Source of the DNA: Gp13-AA77 sp035946575
GTDB taxonomy: Bacteria; Acidobacteriota; Terriglobia; UBA7540
Assembly: GCA_035946575.1 (NCBI GenBank)
Contig: DASYZG010000123.1
Location: 1-64,000 of the forward strand
Length of the DNA: 64,000 nucleotides
Direction: 5' to 3'
The notes beneath the pieces were generated by a model. That model was not told the DNA's origin. It made no database searches and saw only the letters and a list, made by a program, of their open reading frames with translations. A program made the position numbers and the translations under genes. Shown in pieces: positions 59,292 through 64,000 of this stretch (position 1 is its first letter; each line of letters opens with the position of its first letter).

Positions 59292-61481
59292 TCAGTGCAT
59301 CCGACAGGCAGCCGTGGCACGGTCCAGCGCAGCTCGAAGCCGGTCCGCCTGGCTCCGGGCGCGATCGAGATCGTGCGCGGCCAGGGCTTCCCTCAAGCCC
59401 GGCAGGGCCTCAGCCTCATAGCTCGGTAGGGGCGCGTAAACGAGATGCCGGAACCAGGGCCGCCCGGGGATTCCGCTGGAATCGAGCAGATCGCGTTCCT
59501 CACTCATCAGACACTCGTTGAGGCGTGCGGCCGTAGCGGCATCGGGCGGCTTCGTCGAGGCACGCCAGGCGTCGAGCTGAGCCGTCGTTGCCGCGGCGGC
59601 GGTACGCCATCGCCGGGTCCGATCGATCAGAGGATCAAGATGGTTTGACACGAAGTCTGCGGGTGAAAGTGCCTTCAGGCTGGATATGTAGGCCTCGATT
59701 TCGCTCGCGTAGGCGGCGTAATCGAAGGGCTCGATATCGGCGTTGGCCAGCCGCAATGCCAGCAGCCCCCATAACCGGCTCATGGCCGCGTGATACTCGA
59801 AACCCGGGTCGCCGAACTTCTTCATCCAATCGAAATCGTCATAGAGAGAATGATAGACGCCATAGGGTCCGTCAAAGGACAGATCGGCCGACGGTACGCC
59901 GTCGTGCTGCAGGAAAACCATGAAATCGGAGCCGCCGCCCAGGATCCCGAACGGAACCCCGCCAGCCCCGGCGCCGGGCACGGCGTAGCTCCGAATGTTC
60001 AAGGCGGCATGTTCCGAGGCCCAGCGCTCGTAAAGTGACTGGCCGCTGGCCGGATCGCGAACGGCGCCCGCCGCTTCCATGACGGCGCGCAACAGCGACG
60101 GGACGAGACTCACCGAGAGATTGCGGCCGCTGGTGGCGGAATCCACATTGAGACAGGCGACCGCGTTCTTCTTCAACTCGTCTTCGTACTCCTCGCCCCA
60201 CTCCGTTGACCCCGTGAGCGTGTACTCTTCAGCGTCCCAGCTTCCGAAGATGATTGTGCGGCGCGGGCGGAAACCCTCGCGCAGCAGCTTGCCGAACGCG
60301 CGCGCCGTTTCGAGCATGGTCGCCGTGCCGCTCGCGGGATCCACCGCGCCGTAGACCCAGGCGTCGTGATGATTGCCGAGAATCAGCAGCTTCTCGGGCT
60401 CGTCACGGCCCCGGATTCTGCCGATCACGTCCCAGATCGGCGTCACGCGATTTTTCATCTCCAGATGCAAGTGGACGCGGGCTGCGCCATCGCCAATGTG
60501 ATAAGGGAAGGGAAGGCCGCCCTGCCACGTCTTTGGCGCTGCCGGACCCGCGAGACGGCGCAGGATCTCCCGAGCGTCTGCGGCCGAGAGAGGCATCATC
60601 GGGATTTTGGGCAGAATCCTGGACTCGGATTCGGGAATGCGGCGCGCGCCTTCGGTTGAGGCCCAGCCGGGCGTGAGCGGATCGCCGGGCACCATGAAGT
60701 CGTAGACCACGGCGCCGCGCTGGAAATGTCCCAGCGGTCCCCAGGGGCCCTTGGGATAGACGGGGCCCTGCGTCGCGCCATCATCGGCCGGATCGGAATA
60801 CACCACCACGCCGGCCGCACCCTGCCGTTCCGCTTCCAGGCTCTTACCGCCGCGGTAGCCGTGGAAATAACGCACCAGCACAATGCGGCCTTTCACGCTG
60901 ATGCCGAGGCCCGCCAGCCGGCCGTAGTCCTCGGCGGTGCCGTAGTTGGCGTAGATCACCGGTGCGGTGATGTCTGCTGATGGTGAATAACCGTTCCAGG
61001 GAATGTGCGCCAGCGGGTCCTTGATGTAGGTCGACTTGTCGCCGCGAATCGGCGGCTCGGGATGCGCCAGCGCGATGTGTTCCGGCTCGGTCAGCTCGAG
61101 GGCCACGCTCTTTGGATACGAGAGCAGCACTTTGTACTCGACAGTCTCCGTCTCGAGCCCGTCGCGCCGGAACTCATCGGCGATGTACTCGCTGAGGCGA
61201 TGGTCGCCGGGCGTCCCGGCAACGTGCGGCTCGGCCGTCAGCAGGCGCAGGTACCGTTCGCACCGTCCCGGCCGGGGCAGCTTGAGATACCGCTTTTCCC
61301 AGCGGTGTTCGTCGCGAAAGCTCGCAGAGGTGAATCCAAAAGGAACGCGCTGGTCGGATTGCGGTGGCGATGATTCTGCGGCCAAGTGAGCCGATTGGAA
61401 GGGGCCGGCGCGAAAGGTCTGGTCCGCCGGTGAAAGGCCGAGGACGAGAGCGAAACCCACAAGTATCCGCGATGGTCTCAA
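59292..61481 (-). CDS. Secreted M28-family carboxypeptidase (glutamate carboxypeptidase II-like)
   Basis: A 729-residue metallopeptidase with PA and dimerisation domains. Zinc ligands and catalytic residues are visible: H371/H372 in GNHHDAWVYGAVDPASG, D381, E418 and E419 in FGSWDAEEYTLTGS, D447 in LNVDSA and a His near 544 in YHSLYDD. A signal-like start (RILVGFALVLGLSPADQ) is present. It likely removes C-terminal acidic residues from peptides or folates outside the cell. The start is a TTG at 61479-61481; a TATAAT box lies so close upstream that the message may be leaderless. The stop lies 4 bp from the GGDEF gene stop. Confidence 0.93.
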   Translation of the reverse strand: MRPSRILVGFALVLGLSPADQTFRAGPFQSAHLAAESSPPQSDQRVPFGFTSASFRDEHRWEKRYLKLPRPGRCERYLRLLTAEPHVAGTPGDHRLSEYIADEFRRDGLETETVEYKVLLSYPKSVALELTEPEHIALAHPEPPIRGDKSTYIKDPLAHIPWNGYSPSADITAPVIYANYGTAEDYGRLAGLGISVKGRIVLVRYFHGYRGGKSLEAERQGAAGVVVYSDPADDGATQGPVYPKGPWGPLGHFQRGAVVYDFMVPGDPLTPGWASTEGARRIPESESRILPKIPMMPLSAADAREILRRLAGPAAPKTWQGGLPFPYHIGDGAARVHLHLEMKNRVTPIWDVIGRIRGRDEPEKLLILGNHHDAWVYGAVDPASGTATMLETARAFGKLLREGFRPRRTIIFGSWDAEEYTLTGSTEWGEEYEDELKKNAVACLNVDSATSGRNLSVSLVPSLLRAVMEAAGAVRDPASGQSLYERWASEHAALNIRSYAVPGAGAGGVPFGILGGGSDFMVFLQHDGVPSADLSFDGPYGVYHSLYDDFDWMKKFGDPGFEYHAAMSRLWGLLALRLANADIEPFDYAAYASEIEAYISSLKALSPADFVSNHLDPLIDRTRRWRTAAAATTAQLDAWRASTKPPDAATAARLNECLMSEERDLLDSSGIPGRPWFRHLVYAPLPSYEAEALPGLREALAAHDLDRARSQADRLRAALDRATAACRMH

Positions 61482-61489
61482 GGCCGACG

Positions 61490-61517
61490 ATTATACGGCG
61501 GCGGGTGTGAAACTCAA
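61490..61517 (-). promoter_or_regulatory. Candidate sigma-70 promoter for M28 peptidase
   Basis: On the minus strand TTGAGT and TATAAT are separated by 16 bp. The -10 ends only 8 bases before the TTG start, so the start of transcription would fall at or next to the start codon. Confidence 0.5.
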
Positions 61518-61743
61518 AACGACGGCTTGATGAAACCGATTCCGCGCGCAGTACGCGCCGTGGTGTTACAGGATCCGCGACGCCGCTCAGATACGCGGGT
61601 CGATTGGCCTTGGGTTTATCGAACCGTGAGAGCTTCGTCCGTCGCGGGCCGCAAGTCGGTCTCTGGACTGAGCGCCTGCCGTTGACGGCGAGCCGGAAAT
61701 GCCGCAGCCGGTCTTCCCGGGACTACCTGGTGCTCTTGTCCTA

Positions 61744-61771
61744 TTGACAAATGCATTTCAGGGCCTACACT
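61744..61771 (+). promoter_or_regulatory. Strong sigma-70 promoter candidate for tyrosinase
   Basis: A perfect TTGACA and a TACACT are separated by 16 bp, about 190 bp upstream of the tyrosinase start. It is the best sigma-70 match I found in the window. Confidence 0.6.
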
Positions 61772-61963
61772 AGTCCCATCTCAGCGGGGGCGCATCGCAA
61801 ATGCCTCGTCCACTGTTGGTCTCTGGCCGCGGGAAGACCTCGGCTGGAGAGCGCCGGTCCCCGTAAGAGAGCGTGTTCCCAAGACTGATTCCCGGCCGCT
61901 ATCGGCCGCCATCGTTGCGCGAAATCAGGAGGGCTTACGACAAGCCAGAAAAGGAGACCTGCC

Positions 61964-63427
61964 ATGGAACTCGATCTCGGTTTGTTCTCGCGACGTGACT
62001 TTCTCCGGGAGGTGGCGGCCTTTAGCGCCGCCAATTTGGCGCTCTGGGCGGGAGGCTGCGAATCCTGCGTCCAGCAGATCCAGAACCGGCCAACACGAAA
62101 GAACATTCAGGAGCTTTGGGACAACAATCACTCCGACCCCGTCATCGCCACGTACAAGAACGCGGTAACCGCCATGCAGGCGCTGCCGTCGAGCGATCCG
62201 CGAAGCTGGCAGGGGCAAATGCAGATCCACCTGAACAAGTGCATCCACCGTAACTGGCTGTGGCTGCCCTGGCATCGCGTGTACCTGGTTTACTTCGAGC
62301 GCATCTGCCGAAAGCTCACCGGAGACGACAGCTTTGCGCTGCCTTACTGGAACTGGAACACTCATCCCGCGGTTCCCGATCCTTTCTGGGATACCTCGAG
62401 TCCGCTCTTTCATTCCCCTCGCGGCGTGACTCAAACGGACCAGGCTGATCCCTCGATTATCGGCACCTCAGTCCTCCAGAACATCCTGAACGAGACCAGT
62501 TTCAATCTGTTTGCGAGCGGCCCTCCGCCAACTTCGGATCTGCACGCCGGTCCCGATGCCACCAGCGGGCTGGAAGCGACCCCGCACAACGGCATTCACG
62601 GTTTTGTTGGCGGCGATATGGGCACCTTCAGCTCGCCGCTTGATCCCGTGTTCTACACGCACCACTGCATGTGCGACTGCATGTGGGCTCACTGGAACAT
62701 CGACCTGAGTAACGCCAACACGAATGACCCGGCCTGGACCAATTTTGCAATTAACGATTTCGTAGACGAAAACGGCAACCCCGTGTCGGTGAACGCGGCG
62801 GTCACCGTTCTATATCCCATTCTGACCTATCAATATGAGCCCTGCTCGCTGGCGCAGGAGCAGGCGCCCAAAGTGCCAAAGCTGACGGGGAAAAAGCTCG
62901 AGGCGTTCCTCAAGGCTGGCGCCCCGTCGAAAATCGAGTTCGGCCCAACTTTCGAGGTGCGACGCTCGATCAGCGCGGAAGTCGGCAAGCCCTCCACGAC
63001 GCCCCTTACGGTTGACCCCGCGGCGCTCGCCAGCGCTCTTCAGGGCGGACCGCACACCCGCCTGGTGTTGACCGTGGGAGACGCGCAGATGCCTCCCAAG
63101 AGGGACTTTTTCGTACGCGTTTTCCTCAACAAGCCCGACGCTTCCGGAAGTACCCCCATCGACGACCCCCATTTCGCAGGTAGCTTCGCCTTCTTTTTCG
63201 ACGAATCGGCGATGAAGGGCCACGAAGCGGGGGGCGAAACGGCCGCGGCGCCCCTGACCGGATTCCTGGTTGACGTGACCTCGACGCTGCAGCATCTCAA
63301 CCAGGCGGGCTCGCTCTCCTCGAACCAGGCGCAGGTTACCCTGGTGCCCGTGCCCCAGGTGCGGAGGGAGGCCGCCGGCGAGGGGCTGACGTTTGGCCGC
63401 TTGGAGCTCGCTGTGGCGCGGTTTTGA
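61964..63427 (+). CDS. Tat-exported tyrosinase/polyphenol oxidase-type copper enzyme
   Basis: A 487-residue protein with a Tat signal (FSRRDFLREVAAFSAANLAL) and a Cys near a possible lipobox (C32). The CuA site has H89, C93, H95 and H104 (IHLNKCIHRNWLWLPWHRVY); C93, four residues after H89, could form a thioether as in plant enzymes. CuB has H208 and H212 (HNGIH) and the H233/H234 pair in DPVFYTHHCMCDCMWAHW. Three cysteines occur between these His residues and Trp, which is unusual. A C-terminal beta-sandwich domain (about 300-487) resembles plant polyphenol oxidase tails. It probably oxidises phenols outside the cell. Confidence 0.88.
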   Translation: MELDLGLFSRRDFLREVAAFSAANLALWAGGCESCVQQIQNRPTRKNIQELWDNNHSDPVIATYKNAVTAMQALPSSDPRSWQGQMQIHLNKCIHRNWLWLPWHRVYLVYFERICRKLTGDDSFALPYWNWNTHPAVPDPFWDTSSPLFHSPRGVTQTDQADPSIIGTSVLQNILNETSFNLFASGPPPTSDLHAGPDATSGLEATPHNGIHGFVGGDMGTFSSPLDPVFYTHHCMCDCMWAHWNIDLSNANTNDPAWTNFAINDFVDENGNPVSVNAAVTVLYPILTYQYEPCSLAQEQAPKVPKLTGKKLEAFLKAGAPSKIEFGPTFEVRRSISAEVGKPSTTPLTVDPAALASALQGGPHTRLVLTVGDAQMPPKRDFFVRVFLNKPDASGSTPIDDPHFAGSFAFFFDESAMKGHEAGGETAAAPLTGFLVDVTSTLQHLNQAGSLSSNQAQVTLVPVPQVRREAAGEGLTFGRLELAVARF

Positions 63428-63490
63428 GCGTGTCAGCGCCGTTCATCTCCCCGTGTCCCAGGAGCATCCAACTCACAGGGGAGGCAGGGC

Positions 63491-63988
63491 ATGACAGCGG
63501 CAATCCTGGGCTTCCTGATCGGGGTCGTGCTCTTCGGCGGGCCAAAGGCTGGAGAGCAGGCCCCCGGCACGGGCCACCCGGGCACCGAAACCAGCGGGTT
63601 GACACTGACGAACACGCGCCCGGAAGGGTCTATTCCGGTTCCGGCGGCCACGCTTGTCAGTTCACCCGCCCTGTTGGCCCTTCACTTCACCAAGGTGAAC
63701 AACCCCTCCCGAACGGGGTTTCAGATCTTCGTTTTTTTGTCGTACCAGCCCGCGCAGGAGGGCGCGGCGCGGCCCGTCAGAGTCTTGCTCGGAAATGAGG
63801 CCTTCTACCCTCCCGATCGCCCGGGCGGATTCGTGGTGCGCGCTTCCAGAGCCTTTCGCGAGCTCAAAGCCGCCAAGGCCACCGATGTCAGGCTTGTGCT
63901 CGAAATGAAGCGGCTCCACCCCCAAACGCCGTGGCCGTCGGTCGAGGTTACAGTGGCTCCTCCGGAATGGCGAAACGAGACCCCGTGA
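63491..63988 (+). CDS. Small secreted hypothetical protein next to tyrosinase
   Basis: A 165-residue protein with GGAGG 7 bases before the ATG. Residues 1-17 (TAAILGFLIGVVLFGG) act as a signal or anchor. The rest is predicted beta-rich and has no cysteines (LLALHFTKVNNPSRTGFQIF, VRVLLGNEAFYPPD, VRLVLEMKRLHP). I know no family. It lies 63 bp after the tyrosinase in the same direction, so it may help copper loading or folding, as caddie proteins do, but this is inference. Confidence 0.6.
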   Translation: MTAAILGFLIGVVLFGGPKAGEQAPGTGHPGTETSGLTLTNTRPEGSIPVPAATLVSSPALLALHFTKVNNPSRTGFQIFVFLSYQPAQEGAARPVRVLLGNEAFYPPDRPGGFVVRASRAFRELKAAKATDVRLVLEMKRLHPQTPWPSVEVTVAPPEWRNETP

Positions 63989-64000
63989 CCCCCACGTCCA

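Larger units (their letters stand above)
61482..61963. other. Promoter region between M28 peptidase and tyrosinase
   Basis: This 482-bp divergent region has a TATAAT box for the peptidase at its left end and a good promoter for the tyrosinase at 61744-61771. About 190 bp of leader lie before the tyrosinase start. No gene was seen. Confidence 0.5.

Overview
The window is a 64 kb piece of a GC-rich bacterial chromosome with 52 protein-coding calls, no rRNA or tRNA gene that I could find, no CRISPR array and no insertion sequence or prophage. Gene content (a CadC-type winged-helix/TPR regulator, a Tat-exported tyrosinase, a Tat-exported MsrB, split glycine decarboxylase GcvPA/GcvPB, a bactofilin cluster, a large M28 carboxypeptidase) and many short intergenic repeats look most like a soil Acidobacteriota genome. 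That placement is inference, because no marker such as 16S rRNA is present.

Layout. 1-1487: edge-truncated membrane sensor with a PAS domain. 1844-4014: a sigma-54 activator with two small membrane proteins, preceded by a candidate sigma-54 promoter and an upstream palindrome. 4820-8047: Na+/solute symporter and a secreted TPR protein. 8105-13788: Fis-type regulator, CvpA, PurC and SMC, all on the minus strand. 14168-20749: glycine cleavage operon gcvT-gcvH-gcvPA-gcvPB, with RNase J upstream. 20925-24973: a GNAT enzyme, then an ECF sigma/anti-sigma unit with a Spy-like protein, an OB-fold-like secreted protein and a cysteine-repeat secreted protein. 25818-30488: DUF2905, XseA, adenosine-specific kinase, RsmI and Dus. 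30527-37286: minus-strand run mfd, surA-like PPIase, YhaM-like nuclease, BlaI-type repressor, fabZ. 37287-38083: a repeat-rich gap. 38084-44955: ADP-heptose synthase nucleotidyl domain, glycosidase, MsrB, then bactofilin, methyltransferase-like protein and lytic transglycosylase. 45282-50439: a four-gene NADH-dehydrogenase-like/FMN glutamate-synthase-like redox cluster. 50905-63988: aminotransferase, XRE regulator, winged-helix/TPR regulator, proline catabolic aldehyde dehydrogenase, diguanylate cyclase, carboxypeptidase, tyrosinase and a small partner.

Most of the window is housekeeping. The most interesting parts are: (1) the redox cluster at 45282-50439, which joins NuoE-, NuoF- and truncated NuoG-like subunits to a glutamate-synthase-type FMN protein, with no hydrogenase and no GltD nearby; (2) the sigma-54 activator with a possible autoregulatory promoter and enhancer site; (3) the ECF unit with its repeated Cys motifs and Met/Gly-rich tail; (4) a tyrosinase with three cysteines inside its second copper motif; and (5) intergenic repeats: 7-bp tandem arrays in several gaps, a 9-bp tandem element in two copies 12.8 kb apart, and a shared palindrome.

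Start codons were moved from the longest open frame wherever a Shine-Dalgarno site, signal peptide or family N-terminus supported a different start. These choices are given in each entry.
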